A stretch of 64,000 nucleotides of DNA. Origin: a bacterium. GTDB taxonomy: Bacteria > Cyanobacteriota > Sericytochromatia > S15B-MN24 > VGJW01. This document shows, in pieces, positions 46,281 to 55,937 of the stretch (position 1 is the first letter of the stretch; each line of letters opens with the position of its first letter). Location of the stretch: assembly GCA_021781555.1 (NCBI GenBank), contig JAJXWQ010000002.1, positions 1-64,000 of the forward strand, read 5' to 3'. The notes beneath the pieces are model-generated. The model searched no databases and was not told where the DNA came from. It saw only the letters and a program-made list of their open reading frames with translations. The position numbers were made by a program, and so were the translations under genes.

Positions 46281-48312
46281 TTCGGCGGCAAGCCCCTCAC
46301 CGCTCCGGGTAGCGGGCACCGCGACGGTCGCCCTGGCGGGCAATCCCAACGTAGGCAAGAGCACCCTGTTCAACGCCCTGACCGGCCTGCATCAGCACGT
46401 CGGCAACTGGAGCGGGAAGACCGTCGAGCGCAAGGACGGGACCTGCCGTGCCGGGGATCTCACCCTGCGCCTCGTCGATCTGCCCGGTACCTACAGCCTG
46501 AGCGCCCTTTCCCCCGAGGAGCTGATCGCCCGCGAGTTCATCGCCCTCGAACGTCCCGACGTCGTGATCTCGGTCGTCGACGCCTCCAACCTCGAGCGCA
46601 ACCTCTACCTCACGCTGCAGCTCCTCGAGCTCACCGACCGCGTGATCGTCGCGCTCAACATGATCGACCTCGCCGAGCGCAAGGGGTTGATCATCGACGT
46701 CCCGCAGCTCGAACGGCGGCTGGGGGTGCCGGTCGTACCGCTCGTCGCCGAGCACCGTGAGGGGTCCGCCGAAGTTGTGGAGGCGATCCGGCGCGTGCTG
46801 CGAAGCGACAAGCGCGCAGCCCCTCCCCGCGCCGGCCTGCCGGTGGTGCTGGCCGAGGCGGTCGGTCGCATCGCGTCCATGCTGCCCGAGCGCCCGGCGG
46901 GCTTTGACCGCGACTGGTTTGCCCGCAAGCTGCTCGAGGGAGATGGCGCGATCCTCGAGGTGGCCGGCCGCACGCCCATTCTGGGCGCCGCCGACCAGCT
47001 GGCCCGGGAGCTGCGGGCGGATCCGCAGCTGGCCGATGCCGAAGCCGAGGTGATCTCGGCGCAGTACGAGCTGCTCTCGACCCTGCTGACCGGCGTGGTG
47101 CGCAAGGGAACGGGCAAGCTCGACTGGTCGGATGCCCTGGATCGCGTCGTCACCCACCGCTACTTGGGCTACCCGATCCTCTTCGGGGTCTTCGCCCTGA
47201 TGTTCTGGGCCACCTTCTCGCTGGGGGCCGGAACCCCGCTCTCGATTGCCTTGACCCGCATCCTGGATCAGGTCGGGGGGGGCTTGCGCTGGGCTCTGGT
47301 CCGGGTCGGGGCGCCCGCGCTCCTGGTGAACTTCGTCGTCGCGGGGCTGTGGGCAGGCTTCGAGACCGTTGTGGGCTTCTTTCCGCTGATCGCGGTATTC
47401 TTCACCTGCTTTGCGCTCCTGGAGGACTCCGGTTACCTGGCGCGGGCTGCCTTCATGGTCGACCGGTTCATGTCGGCGATCGGGCTTCACGGGCGGAGTT
47501 TCCTGCCGCTCGTGATGGGCTTCGGCTGCAACGTCCCGGCCGTGATGGCGGCCAGGGGTATCGACAACCCGGGCGACCGCCTGCTGACCATCCTGGTCAA
47601 TCCGTTGATGCTCTGCCAGGCCCGCCTCGTCGTGTTCGTCTTCTTCGCTGCCACCTTCTTCTCCGGCTGGCGGGCTGCCGCCGTGATGCTGTCGCTGTAT
47701 GGCTTGAGCGCCGTCCTGGTGGTCCTGATGAGCGCCCTGTTCAAGCGCACGCTGTTCCAATCCGAGCCCACGCCCTTCCTCCTCGAGCTTCCGCCCTACC
47801 ACCTTCCGGTCTGGCGCAACGTGGCGACGCATGCCTGGCGATCGACGCGGATGTTCATTCGCCGGGCGGGCGGGCAGATCACCGTCATGACCGGTGCTGT
47901 CTGGCTGTTCACCCACCTGCCGCTCGGACCGGTGGACCACTCCTTCGCGGGTCGTCTGGGACACCTCGTCGCACCGCTCGGCCTGACGATGGGCCTGAGC
48001 TGGCGGCTCCTGGTCAGCCTGGTAGCTGGCGTCCTGGCCAAGGAGGGCGTCCTGGCCTCCTTGGCGGTGCTTTACGGGGTGGGTCCGCACGGCCTTGCGG
48101 GCGCCCTTCGGCATGCCGTGAGCCCCCTGGCCGCCTACACGTTCATGGTCGTGAGCCTGGTCTACATCCCCTGCTTCTCGACCCTGGTGGTCATCCGGCG
48201 CGAGACCATGAGCTGGCGTTGGACCGCCTTTGCCGCCCTGTACGGCCTGATCCTGGCCTTCGTCCTGGGCACCGGGATCTTCCAGGTCGGCCGCCTGCTG
48301 GGCCTCGGCTGA
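46249..48312 (+). CDS. feoB: Ferrous iron transporter FeoB
   Basis: [43 protein letters not shown]-terminal [25 protein letters not shown]. Start uncertain. Confidence 0.95.
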   Translation: MPRRSPLSCCDSAASPSPLRVAGTATVALAGNPNVGKSTLFNALTGLHQHVGNWSGKTVERKDGTCRAGDLTLRLVDLPGTYSLSALSPEELIAREFIALERPDVVISVVDASNLERNLYLTLQLLELTDRVIVALNMIDLAERKGLIIDVPQLERRLGVPVVPLVAEHREGSAEVVEAIRRVLRSDKRAAPPRAGLPVVLAEAVGRIASMLPERPAGFDRDWFARKLLEGDGAILEVAGRTPILGAADQLARELRADPQLADAEAEVISAQYELLSTLLTGVVRKGTGKLDWSDALDRVVTHRYLGYPILFGVFALMFWATFSLGAGTPLSIALTRILDQVGGGLRWALVRVGAPALLVNFVVAGLWAGFETVVGFFPLIAVFFTCFALLEDSGYLARAAFMVDRFMSAIGLHGRSFLPLVMGFGCNVPAVMAARGIDNPGDRLLTILVNPLMLCQARLVVFVFFAATFFSGWRAAAVMLSLYGLSAVLVVLMSALFKRTLFQSEPTPFLLELPPYHLPVWRNVATHAWRSTRMFIRRAGGQITVMTGAVWLFTHLPLGPVDHSFAGRLGHLVAPLGLTMGLSWRLLVSLVAGVLAKEGVLASLAVLYGVGPHGLAGALRHAVSPLAAYTFMVVSLVYIPCFSTLVVIRRETMSWRWTAFAALYGLILAFVLGTGIFQVGRLLGLG

Positions 48313-48650
48313 TGCTGCGCGATCTTCTCCTGGCGCTCGCCGAAAGCCACGGCCAATCCAGCGCGGAGCTGCGGGCTCGCCTCAAGATCAGCCGCGAACT
48401 CCTCGAGCAGCTCCTGGCGCAGCTCGTGCGCCTCGGCTTCGTCGCGATCGGCTCCGCGGCTGCGGAACGGGAGGCCTCGGCGCAGGCGAAGGCTTGCCCG
48501 GAGCGCCTGCCGGGCCGCCGGGCCCCGGGCTGCGCAAGTTGCCCCGTGCCCTGCGGGAACCCTCAGGCGCTGGCTGCCACGAGCCTGCGGGTCACCCCGA
48601 AGGGCCTCGCCTTCGCCCAGCGCGAAGCCGTGCGAACTCTTCCTACCTGA
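48312..48650 (+). CDS. FeoC-like winged-helix protein with Cys cluster
   Basis: [44 protein letters not shown]; Cys-rich CPERLPGRRAPGCASCPVPCG; ATG overlaps the feoB stop. Confidence 0.65.
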   Translation: MLRDLLLALAESHGQSSAELRARLKISRELLEQLLAQLVRLGFVAIGSAAAEREASAQAKACPERLPGRRAPGCASCPVPCGNPQALAATSLRVTPKGLAFAQREAVRTLPT

Positions 48651-48690
48651 TCCCGCGCGGCCGCCTCCCCGAGACGGGTACAAGGGCCCC

Positions 48691-49329
48691 ATGCGATCCC
48701 TGCTCGGCTGGTCTTCGGTGCTCCTGGCAGGCGGCCTGGCCGCCTGCGCCGCGGCGCCACCGCCGCCGCCGAGCCAAAAGACACTCGGGCCGATCACGGT
48801 CCACCTGTCGGATCTTTGGCCGGACGCTCCCGCGTCCGCGAACCTCGTGATTCCCGCCCTGCCGGCGTCAGGGAGTGCCTTGCCGGCCACCACGGTCAAA
48901 GGCCCCACGGCAACCTATCTCGAGTTTCCGGGGACCGGGATCGGCACGCCCGAAACCTTCCCGGATCCGAGTCCAAACCCTGGCGACCCTTACTACCTCG
49001 AGACCGACCTCATCCTCGCTGCGACGAGCACGATCCCTGCCACGGTCGACATCCGGGCCTTCCTGTCCAAGGGTGATCCCTACGTCAACCTGATCAGCGC
49101 CGATGACTTCGATGTGCTCGAGGTCTCGCCACAGGCCTCGGGTTCCATCGATCTGATGCAAGAAGCCACGCCCGGGATGAGCTGGAACCTCGGGCTGGCC
49201 CTCAGAACCGCGGGTTCGGATCAGACACCGGTCCAGGCCGCTGCGGGCCAGGCGATCACCATCACCCCCACGATCGAGTATTCGTGGTGGGGCGGCCCCG
49301 GACCGATCCTGAATCTCTGGGGCATCTGA
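48691..49329 (+). CDS. Hypothetical lipoprotein
   Basis: LLAGGLAAC lipobox followed by PPPPPSQK; no recognised domain. Confidence 0.65.
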   Translation: MRSLLGWSSVLLAGGLAACAAAPPPPPSQKTLGPITVHLSDLWPDAPASANLVIPALPASGSALPATTVKGPTATYLEFPGTGIGTPETFPDPSPNPGDPYYLETDLILAATSTIPATVDIRAFLSKGDPYVNLISADDFDVLEVSPQASGSIDLMQEATPGMSWNLGLALRTAGSDQTPVQAAAGQAITITPTIEYSWWGGPGPILNLWGI

Positions 49330-49371
49330 CAGCCGGCTCTCGAGGCACCCGCGGAATCCGGAACCAAAGCC

Positions 49372-49405
49372 AGAAGGCCCAGAATCTGCTCTGGGCCTTC
49401 TTTTT
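49372..49405 (+). terminator. Intrinsic terminator of the lipoprotein gene
   Basis: Perfect 12-bp stem AGAAGGCCCAGA (49372-49383) / TCTGGGCCTTCT (49390-49401) with T5 tract. Confidence 0.9.
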
Positions 49406-49412
49406 AGGGTAG

Positions 49413-49486
49413 TGGGCACAACAGGAGTTGAACCTGTGACCTCATGCATGTCAAGCATGCGCTCTAACCAACTGAGCTATGCGCCC
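49413..49486 (-). tRNA. tRNA-Val (anticodon GAC)
   Basis: Reverse complement GGGCGCATAGCTCAGTTGGTTAGAGCGCATGCTTGACATGCATGAGGTCACAGGTTCAACTCCTGTTGTGCCCA folds as a cloverleaf; anticodon loop TTGACAT; CCA not encoded. Confidence 0.93.
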
Positions 49487-49545
49487 TCGGGAACGGGGTG
49501 GCCATCCACCTCGCCAGGATACCTGGCTCGGCCGGATCCCACCAG

Positions 49546-49616
49546 AGGCGGCACCCAGATTCGAACTGGGGATGGAAGATTTGCAGTCTTCTGCCTTACC
49601 ACTTGGCCATGCCGCC
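49546..49616 (-). tRNA. tRNA-Cys (anticodon GCA)
   Basis: Reverse complement GGCGGCATGGCCAAGTGGTAAGGCAGAAGACTGCAAATCTTCCATCCCCAGTTCGAATCTGGGTGCCGCCT; loop CTGCAAA. Confidence 0.93.
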
Positions 49617-49623
49617 AAGGGGA

Positions 49624-49696
49624 AGCGGGTGACGAGGCTCGAACTCGCGACATCCAGCTTGGGAAGCTGGCACTCTACCAACTGAGTTACACCCGC
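49624..49696 (-). tRNA. tRNA-Gly (anticodon CCC)
   Basis: Reverse complement GCGGGTGTAACTCAGTTGGTAGAGTGCCAGCTTCCCAAGCTGGATGTCGCGAGTTCGAGCCTCGTCACCCGCT; loop TTCCCAA. Confidence 0.92.
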
Positions 49697-49716
49697 AAAT
49701 CCTGATTGGGTTCCGA

Positions 49717-49746
49717 ATCGTACCCTGGCCCCTTCGGGCCCGTCAA
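49717..49746 (-). promoter_or_regulatory. Candidate promoter of the tRNA Gly-Cys-Val operon
   Basis: Minus strand TTGACG (49746-49741), 18-bp spacer, TACGAT (49722-49717), about 20 nt upstream of tRNA-Gly. Confidence 0.5.
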
Positions 49747-49840
49747 GGGGGGATGGAGATGTTACACATCTTGACATTTGCGACGCCAGGTTCGTAATAT
49801 TTCTTTGCAATTTCAGTCGGTCCGGGAGGAGGAGGCGAGC

Positions 49841-50608
49841 ATGGCCCTGGAAATCAGCAGGCCGCTGTCCATCGTCGATCCGCTAGCCGCCGCGCCACCT
49901 TACGAGCAAACGATTGCCGACCGAGTGAAGGTCAGGGTCGTCAACGTCGCGAACTTCCAGGAGGCCACGCTGCGCAAGCTCGTGACGCCGCAAGTCGACA
50001 TCGACCAGGATCGCGGGGATGTGCGGATCACATCCAGCGGCCTGTCCCTGACCGAGGAACGCAGATCCATCGGCAAGGAGGCCATCCTGCTGGAGGTCGC
50101 AGCCCGCTACCGGCGGGGCGAAGGCGCGATCAAGCAGATCTACCGATATCTCGTGTTCACCGAGAACGGAACCACGTACTGCCAGCGGCTTCCGATGGGC
50201 TCGTGGGCTCCCACGGACCCCGACATCTGTCTGGAATGGCTGGGTCGCGGCGGGCTCCAGCAGGGAGACTTCGTGTTGCTTCCGCGCCGGCGGCTACCGA
50301 CGGGGGCGGCCGAGATCAAGCGGCCCCCGAAGCCTACCGCCCTGATGCGGGCCGTGGTGGCGGTGCAGCAGTTCATCGCCGAAGCCCTGCTCGATGACGA
50401 CGCCGGACGCTCCGAGTGGGAGCGCCTGATCGGCCGGCACGAGCCCGAAGACTGTCAGCTCTTCAAGAAGGATGCCCGCGTCTACCTGGTCGCCCCGCAC
50501 GACACGGTGTCGAGTCACCCCGAACACGCCCAGCTCCGGATCCCAGAGGGCACCTACGAGATCGTCGAGGATCGCGCCAGCGCCTACTGGAAGCGGGCCA
50601 TCGACTGA
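49841..50608 (+). CDS. Conserved hypothetical protein
   Basis: ATG preceded by gggaggaggagg; coherent 255-aa translation; no domain recognised. Confidence 0.65.
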   Translation: MALEISRPLSIVDPLAAAPPYEQTIADRVKVRVVNVANFQEATLRKLVTPQVDIDQDRGDVRITSSGLSLTEERRSIGKEAILLEVAARYRRGEGAIKQIYRYLVFTENGTTYCQRLPMGSWAPTDPDICLEWLGRGGLQQGDFVLLPRRRLPTGAAEIKRPPKPTALMRAVVAVQQFIAEALLDDDAGRSEWERLIGRHEPEDCQLFKKDARVYLVAPHDTVSSHPEHAQLRIPEGTYEIVEDRASAYWKRAID

Positions 50609-50652
50609 TTTATCGCTGACCGCCCACGGAAGCCGCAGCGCCGCCTGGGTCC

Positions 50653-51516
50653 TCAGGCCGAGGCGTCGAGTTCGGCTCCCTTGGGCTGCGGTCCCATGAA
50701 GGCGATGGTCAGTGCGACCGTGAAGTACGCGTTGGCCAGGAAGGAGACCAGGGCGCCAAGTTCCGAAATCGCGCCGATCGACAGCGTACTGAGCGTGAGT
50801 CCCAGGGCGAGAGCCAGCCCCTCGGCGACGAGCAACGCCCCCAGCTTGCCCCAGTGACGGCGCACGAACGAGAAACTCGAGCGCCACGCCCGGGTCCAGG
50901 GCACCGCATCGACCACGACGGCCTGCTTCCAGACCAGCAAGAAGAACAGCAAGAGCCCCCAGGCGACGGCCCAGATGCCGATCCCTGCGGCCCAGCGCTC
51001 CACGATCTGCATCTGGGCCAGCGGGAGCGTGACCCCGCTGGAGAGGGCCTTTTGCAGGAGCGGAGCGTCGGGCAGCCCGGCAAAGCTCTGCAGCGCCAGC
51101 AGGACCGGGTAGAGCGTCGAAAGGGCCAGAAGCAGCATGACGAGCGTCCCCGCGAGCAAGGGCGCGAAATGCCTCCCGACACCGATCAGGAATGCGTCCC
51201 AGCCACCGCCTTCCCCGGCGTACGTCGCCCGGATCATCGCAAGCAGGCCAGCGGTCATGGCCAGGTTGATCAAACCGAAGGCGATGAGGGCCGGAAGGTT
51301 GCCGCCCCGCATGCCCGAAAGGAGCATTCGCCCGACGGCGAGGCCGACGAAGGGCGGGAGCATGAAGGAAGGGTGGCGGCGAAGCAGAAAGGCTGCCTGG
51401 CCGAAGGTAGTCCTGAGCGAGGGCACGATAGTACGCAACCATCTTCCGCGCCGGACAATGTGACGGAGGCCAGCGCGAGGGCGCCACTTCGGTTTAGAAT
51501 CCAGTTGCATCCGCAC
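50653..51516 (-). CDS. Multi-pass membrane protein of unknown function
   Basis: Several hydrophobic segments (GTLVMLLLALSTLYPVLLAL, IGIWAVAWGLLLFFLLVW); minus-strand codon structure. Confidence 0.68.
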   Translation of the reverse strand: MRMQLDSKPKWRPRAGLRHIVRRGRWLRTIVPSLRTTFGQAAFLLRRHPSFMLPPFVGLAVGRMLLSGMRGGNLPALIAFGLINLAMTAGLLAMIRATYAGEGGGWDAFLIGVGRHFAPLLAGTLVMLLLALSTLYPVLLALQSFAGLPDAPLLQKALSSGVTLPLAQMQIVERWAAGIGIWAVAWGLLLFFLLVWKQAVVVDAVPWTRAWRSSFSFVRRHWGKLGALLVAEGLALALGLTLSTLSIGAISELGALVSFLANAYFTVALTIAFMGPQPKGAELDASA

Positions 51517-51558
51517 CGCTTCCGCAACCCGGATACCGAAGTTTCGCCAGTATATCAG

Positions 51559-52164
51559 ATGTCTGTGTTCGACCTGATCGCCCTTGCCATCCTGGCCTTC
51601 AACACGCTACGCGGCCTCGCCCGAGGACTCGTGCGGACCTCGTTCGGCCTGGCGGCCGTGTCCGTCGCGAGCTTCCTGGCCTGGGACCACCCGGAGTGGG
51701 GGCGGCCGATCGCCTCGGCCGTGGTCAAGCCCGGATCGCCGTGGTGGAACCTGGTGGCGCCATTCGCCGTTTGGGTGATCACCTTCGTCGCCCTCAACGC
51801 GATCGGCGCCGCCCTTCGGATGGCGCTGGACCAGACCCCCCTGCGGGCACTCGATCGGCTCGGGGGCGCGGCATTTGGCCTGGCGACGGGTATCGTCATC
51901 GTGGCGATTCCGCTGCTCCTGGTCGCCAGATTGCCGCTACTCCGCCAGGTCAAGCCGCTCCAGACGGCCCTCCACCGCTCGCTGGTCGCGACGGCCCTCG
52001 CTCCCGTCGTCCGCGTCCTGACGCCCCTTGGTTCGGGCGAACTGAAGGCACTGGCACCGGCGCTGGCCCGGGTCCAGCAGGCCAACCGGCTGACGGCTCA
52101 GGCCGGCGGACTCCGGTCCCTGGCCGGCCCGGCCGGCAAGCCAGCGGCGACCACGGGTCCTTGA
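51559..52164 (+). CDS. CvpA-family membrane protein
   Basis: MSVFDLIALAILAFNTLRGLARGLVRTSFGLAAVSVASFLAW with CvpA-like TM layout. Confidence 0.7.
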   Translation: MSVFDLIALAILAFNTLRGLARGLVRTSFGLAAVSVASFLAWDHPEWGRPIASAVVKPGSPWWNLVAPFAVWVITFVALNAIGAALRMALDQTPLRALDRLGGAAFGLATGIVIVAIPLLLVARLPLLRQVKPLQTALHRSLVATALAPVVRVLTPLGSGELKALAPALARVQQANRLTAQAGGLRSLAGPAGKPAATTGP

Positions 52165-52194
52165 GCGCGACGCCAGGTTTCATCATCCCTTCGG

Positions 52195-52232
52195 TGGGCA
52201 GCGAAGCGACCGCGCCAAGGGACCCGTTCAAA
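52195..52232 (+). repeat. Dispersed intergenic repeat, partial 3' copy
   Basis: gtgggcagcgaagcgaccgcgccaagggacccgttcaaat matches the 3' half of copies A and B. Confidence 0.65.
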
Positions 52233-52268
52233 TCCCCCCCCATCACAGGCAGGGCGAAATCCCGCTCG

Positions 52269-53342
52269 CTAGCGCGGCGGCGGCTCACAGAAGGCTGGTT
52301 TGAAGGCAGGCATGTCCTCGGGCTTGTGGGACGATACCGGCAACTCGAGCGTGATCGCGCCATCCTTGACCAGACACACGTCCTCGGTGACCAGCTGGAG
52401 TCCCGCGGCCTCGAGGGCCTGACGCTTGTGCGGATGGTATTGCATGCACCAGGTCAACGCCGCGCCCGGCGGATACCCGCGCAGCTTTCCCAGAGCGAAG
52501 GCCAGCAGCTCCCGGGCCAGGTCCGGATAGCCCGGATGGACGGTCAGCTGCAAGGTATGAGGGGCGGAATCGCTGCGGAACTGCGCCAGCACCCGCAGGT
52601 AGCCGACCAGCGAGCGCCCGGGACCGTCCACGACGTATCGGGTTTCCTCGCACTCGCGCATGCGACGACGCCAGAGTTCGAGACTGCGCTCGATCAGGCC
52701 GGCTTCGAAATCCGCCGGAGTCCGGCTGTCCACCAGGCGCACGGGAGCCGGGGTGCTGGCGACGTAAAGATCGGCCAGGAGCGCGGCGTCCTTTGCCCGC
52801 ATCGGGCGGAGCCCCGCCGGGGGCGGCACCGGGGTGAAACGGGACAGCAGATCCGAAGAGGCCTGGTAATACCCGACCGTGGCGTACGGGCGGAAACCCT
52901 CTTGACTGCATAGCGTCAGCCCCGCCTGGTTGCGTATGTCGATCTGCAGCGTGTAGGTCTGCACCCCCGCCCCCGCATAGGCCGCGAAGATGTAATCCAG
53001 CAACGCCCTGGCGATGCCCTGGCCGCGGAAGGACGGCGCGACCGCCAGGTAATCGACATGCCACCGCGTCTGGCTCTGGTTGCCCGGAGAGGTCTGGATG
53101 AAACCCGCGACCGTCCCGGATGTCTCGGCCACGTGGAGATTGAGCAGGTACTGGTACGGGTTGGGGAACAGTGCCAGCGCCCTGACCAGCGGGTAAACTT
53201 GCTGCCAGCGGCCGAACTGGCTGGTGAGCTCCACGCCGCGGCGCTCGTACTCCGCCGAGAATGCGTCGGCGAACATGGCCTTCAGCGCGGGAAGGTCCCG
53301 GTACCGAACCGGCCGGATCGTGACGCCATCCCCGGAGGCCAT
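52269..53342 (-). CDS. GNAT-family N-acetyltransferase, probably two GNAT modules
   Basis: VTIRPVRYRDLPALKAMFADAF; VDYLAVAPSFRGQGIARALLDYIF acetyl-CoA motif; second half resembles a degenerate GNAT. Confidence 0.8.
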   Translation of the reverse strand: MASGDGVTIRPVRYRDLPALKAMFADAFSAEYERRGVELTSQFGRWQQVYPLVRALALFPNPYQYLLNLHVAETSGTVAGFIQTSPGNQSQTRWHVDYLAVAPSFRGQGIARALLDYIFAAYAGAGVQTYTLQIDIRNQAGLTLCSQEGFRPYATVGYYQASSDLLSRFTPVPPPAGLRPMRAKDAALLADLYVASTPAPVRLVDSRTPADFEAGLIERSLELWRRRMRECEETRYVVDGPGRSLVGYLRVLAQFRSDSAPHTLQLTVHPGYPDLARELLAFALGKLRGYPPGAALTWCMQYHPHKRQALEAAGLQLVTEDVCLVKDGAITLELPVSSHKPEDMPAFKPAFCEPPPR

Positions 53343-53526
53343 ACTAGGGAATCCTTCCTTCCTGGTGGCGAAGGGCCCTGCGTGCTTTGAGCGTGGTTCG
53401 TCTTCCCGAAAGATCCGCCTACCGGCGCTTGCCCGGCCCCCCCAGGTTGCGACCCCCAAGATCCTGCCGGATAATGGCTCCTGGCGGCAAGCAAGACCGT
53501 CTTCATCATATCAAGGAAAGGGCCTG

Positions 53527-54054
53527 ATGGGCAACGCATCTCGTCCGGCGCCCCCTGGCACGGCGGGCCTCCGCGGGGGGAGCGCGGCGTCGCGCGGCCC
53601 CGATCGCAACATCACCGAAAACCGCCGGGCCCGGCACGAGTACCACATTCTCGAGACGCTCGAGGCCGGCATCCAGTTGACGGGTACCGAGATGAAGTCG
53701 ATCCGCAAGGGCCACATATCGATGGTGGATTCCTTCGCTCGCCTCGAAGGCTCCGAGGTGTGGCTGCACAACATGCACATCGCGCCCTACGAGCTGGGCA
53801 ACCGTTACAACCACGATCCGCTCCGCCCCCGCAAGTTGCTTCTCCACCGGGAGGAGATCCGGCGTCTGGTGGGCACCCTGGCGCAAAAGGGGCTCACCCT
53901 GGTTCCCCTGCGCATGTACTGGTCGGGCAACTGGGCCAAGGTGCAGCTCGGCCTGGCCAAGGGCAAGCTCCTCCATGACAAGCGCGAGGCCCTCCAGAGC
54001 AAGGAGGCCAAGCGGGAGGTCGAGAGGGCGCTCAAGGCCCAGGTCCGTGGCTAG
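53527..54054 (+). CDS. smpB: SsrA-binding protein SmpB
   Basis: ITENRRARHEYHILETLEAGIQLTGTEMKSIRKG...LHNMHIAPYELGNRYNHDPLRPRKLLLHREEI. Confidence 0.96.
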   Translation: MGNASRPAPPGTAGLRGGSAASRGPDRNITENRRARHEYHILETLEAGIQLTGTEMKSIRKGHISMVDSFARLEGSEVWLHNMHIAPYELGNRYNHDPLRPRKLLLHREEIRRLVGTLAQKGLTLVPLRMYWSGNWAKVQLGLAKGKLLHDKREALQSKEAKREVERALKAQVRG

Positions 54055-54141
54055 CCCGGTGGCGGTGCTGGCCGCTTGACCGGGGGGGCGCTCCCCCGTA
54101 TACTTCCTGATCCTTAGAACGCGGAAAGTTGCATTCCTTTT

Positions 54142-54618
54142 ATGTTGCTTGATGTTGCGGCCCTCTTGGCCTCGCCTACGCGGGTCACCAGGGGCGCGTT
54201 CCGGGAGAATGTCGAGGTCCCCGAGGACGTCGGCAGGCTCCAGTCTCTGGTGCTGGGCGGCTATGTCGCCGAGATCACCGGCGGGGAGCCATTCCTGGCG
54301 ATCAAGGGCGAGTTTCGCGCCGATCTCGAGTTGCTCTGCCACCGCTGCGGCAACCCGTTCGCCACCACCCACGACTTCGAGATCGACGAGACCCTCGAGT
54401 TGGTAGAAGAGCTGCCCGCGAGCGTCGAGGTCCAGGAATCCGTCTGGTCCAAGGGCAGCCTGGACCTTAGCGATCTGGTCCGGCAGAATCTTCTCTTGTC
54501 CTTGCCCACCTCGATCCTGTGCGGCTGCGCCCCGCTAAAGGACGCGCCTGGCAAGGATGTCGACCCCAGATGGCAGGCGCTGTCCGAGCTGCACCCTTCA
54601 TCCGAGGAGGATACCTAG
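54142..54618 (+). CDS. YceD/DUF177 family protein
   Basis: LELLCHRCGNPFATTHDFEIDETLELVEE; DLVRQNLLLSLPTSILC; upstream of rpmF as usual. Confidence 0.88.
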   Translation: MLLDVAALLASPTRVTRGAFRENVEVPEDVGRLQSLVLGGYVAEITGGEPFLAIKGEFRADLELLCHRCGNPFATTHDFEIDETLELVEELPASVEVQESVWSKGSLDLSDLVRQNLLLSLPTSILCGCAPLKDAPGKDVDPRWQALSELHPSSEEDT

Positions 54619-54622
54619 TCCC

Positions 54623-54811
54623 ATGGCCCAACCCAAGAAGAAAACGTCGAACTCCAAGCAGTGGCATCGCCGCTCCCAGTGGAAGGCGAAGGTTCCCAAC
54701 CTGACCACCTGCCCGCATTGCCACGCGCCCGCGCTTCCCCACACGATGTGCCAGAGCTGTGGCACGTACAAGGGCCAGCACGTGGTCGAGGTCGCCGGCC
54801 ACACCCACTAG
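54623..54811 (+). CDS. rpmF: 50S ribosomal protein L32
   Basis: MAQPKKKTSNSKQWHRRSQWKAKVPNLTTCPHCHAPALPHTMCQSCGTYKGQHVV. Confidence 0.95.
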   Translation: MAQPKKKTSNSKQWHRRSQWKAKVPNLTTCPHCHAPALPHTMCQSCGTYKGQHVVEVAGHTH

Positions 54812-54866
54812 CCCTCGCAGCCCGAGCCGCCGTGCCCGTCCTCCGCGCCCGTCGCCGCCCGGGCGA

Positions 54867-55937
54867 ATGACGATCGACAGCCCCCTGACGATCGCGGTCG
54901 ACGCCATGGGCGGAGACTACGCGCCCGGGGAGATCGTCGCGGGTGCTCTGCTCGCCTTGCGGCAGCACCCCGACCTGGCGATCGTGCTCGTCGGCGACGA
55001 GGCCAAGGTGAAAGCGGAACTCGCGACGCAGTCCAGGCACGATCGCCTCGCGATCGTCCACGCCAGCGAGGTCGTCGCGATGAACGAAGCAGCCTCCGCC
55101 GTGCGACGCAAGCGCGACGCCTCGATCATGCGGGCGATGGACCAGGTCAAGGAAGGCGCCGCGCAGGCGGTGGTGGCGGCTGGCTCCACCGGGGCCGCCA
55201 TGAGTGCGGCCTTGCTGCGCTGGGGGCGGATCCAGGGGATCGAGCGACCGGCGATCGCCGCGGTCATGCCTACGCTCAAGGGACCCTGCGTCGTGCTGGA
55301 TGTCGGCGCCAACGTCGACTGCCGGCCGGAGTGGCTGGTGCAGTTCGCCTTGATGGGTGCCGCATACTCGCACCAGGTCCTCAAGGTCGAAACCCCGCGT
55401 GTAGGGCTGCTCAACATCGGCGAGGAGCCCGAGAAGGGCGATGATCTTTCGCTGGCGGCCCACCGCCGCCTGGCGGAACTGGACCCCAGCCACCATCAGA
55501 CCCAGGCCACGCTGCCCTGGCGCTTCGTGGGCAACATCGAGGGCCGGGCGATCTGGCAGCAGCCCGCCGATGTGGTGGTTGCCGACGGTTTCGTCGGCAA
55601 CACCGTACTCAAGACGGCCGAGGGCGTTGCCGGAATGGTCAGCCGCATGCTCCGCGAGGAGATCGATCACGGCGGCCTGCGCGCCAAGCTTGGCGCCCTG
55701 CTCATGACCGGCGCCTTCCGGGGACTGCGGCGCCGCACCGATCCGGCGGAGTACGGGGGAGCGCTCCTGCTCGGCGTGGACGGAGTCTGCGTGATCTCCC
55801 ACGGGAGCAGCCGCGCCCAGGCGGTAGCCAGTGCGATCCGGGTTGCGATGGAAGCCTTGAGAACCGACGCAGTGGGGCTGATCCGCGCTACGATAGGTTC
55901 CATGAACGCACCAGCTAGCGGAGAGCACAGTTCATGA
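54867..55937 (+). CDS. plsX: Phosphate acyltransferase PlsX
   Basis: IAVDAMGGDYAPGEIVAGAL; VAAGSTGAAMSAAL; VVVADGFVGNTVLKTAEG; YGGALLLGVDGVCVISHGSS. Confidence 0.96.
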   Translation: MTIDSPLTIAVDAMGGDYAPGEIVAGALLALRQHPDLAIVLVGDEAKVKAELATQSRHDRLAIVHASEVVAMNEAASAVRRKRDASIMRAMDQVKEGAAQAVVAAGSTGAAMSAALLRWGRIQGIERPAIAAVMPTLKGPCVVLDVGANVDCRPEWLVQFALMGAAYSHQVLKVETPRVGLLNIGEEPEKGDDLSLAAHRRLAELDPSHHQTQATLPWRFVGNIEGRAIWQQPADVVVADGFVGNTVLKTAEGVAGMVSRMLREEIDHGGLRAKLGALLMTGAFRGLRRRTDPAEYGGALLLGVDGVCVISHGSSRAQAVASAIRVAMEALRTDAVGLIRATIGSMNAPASGEHSS

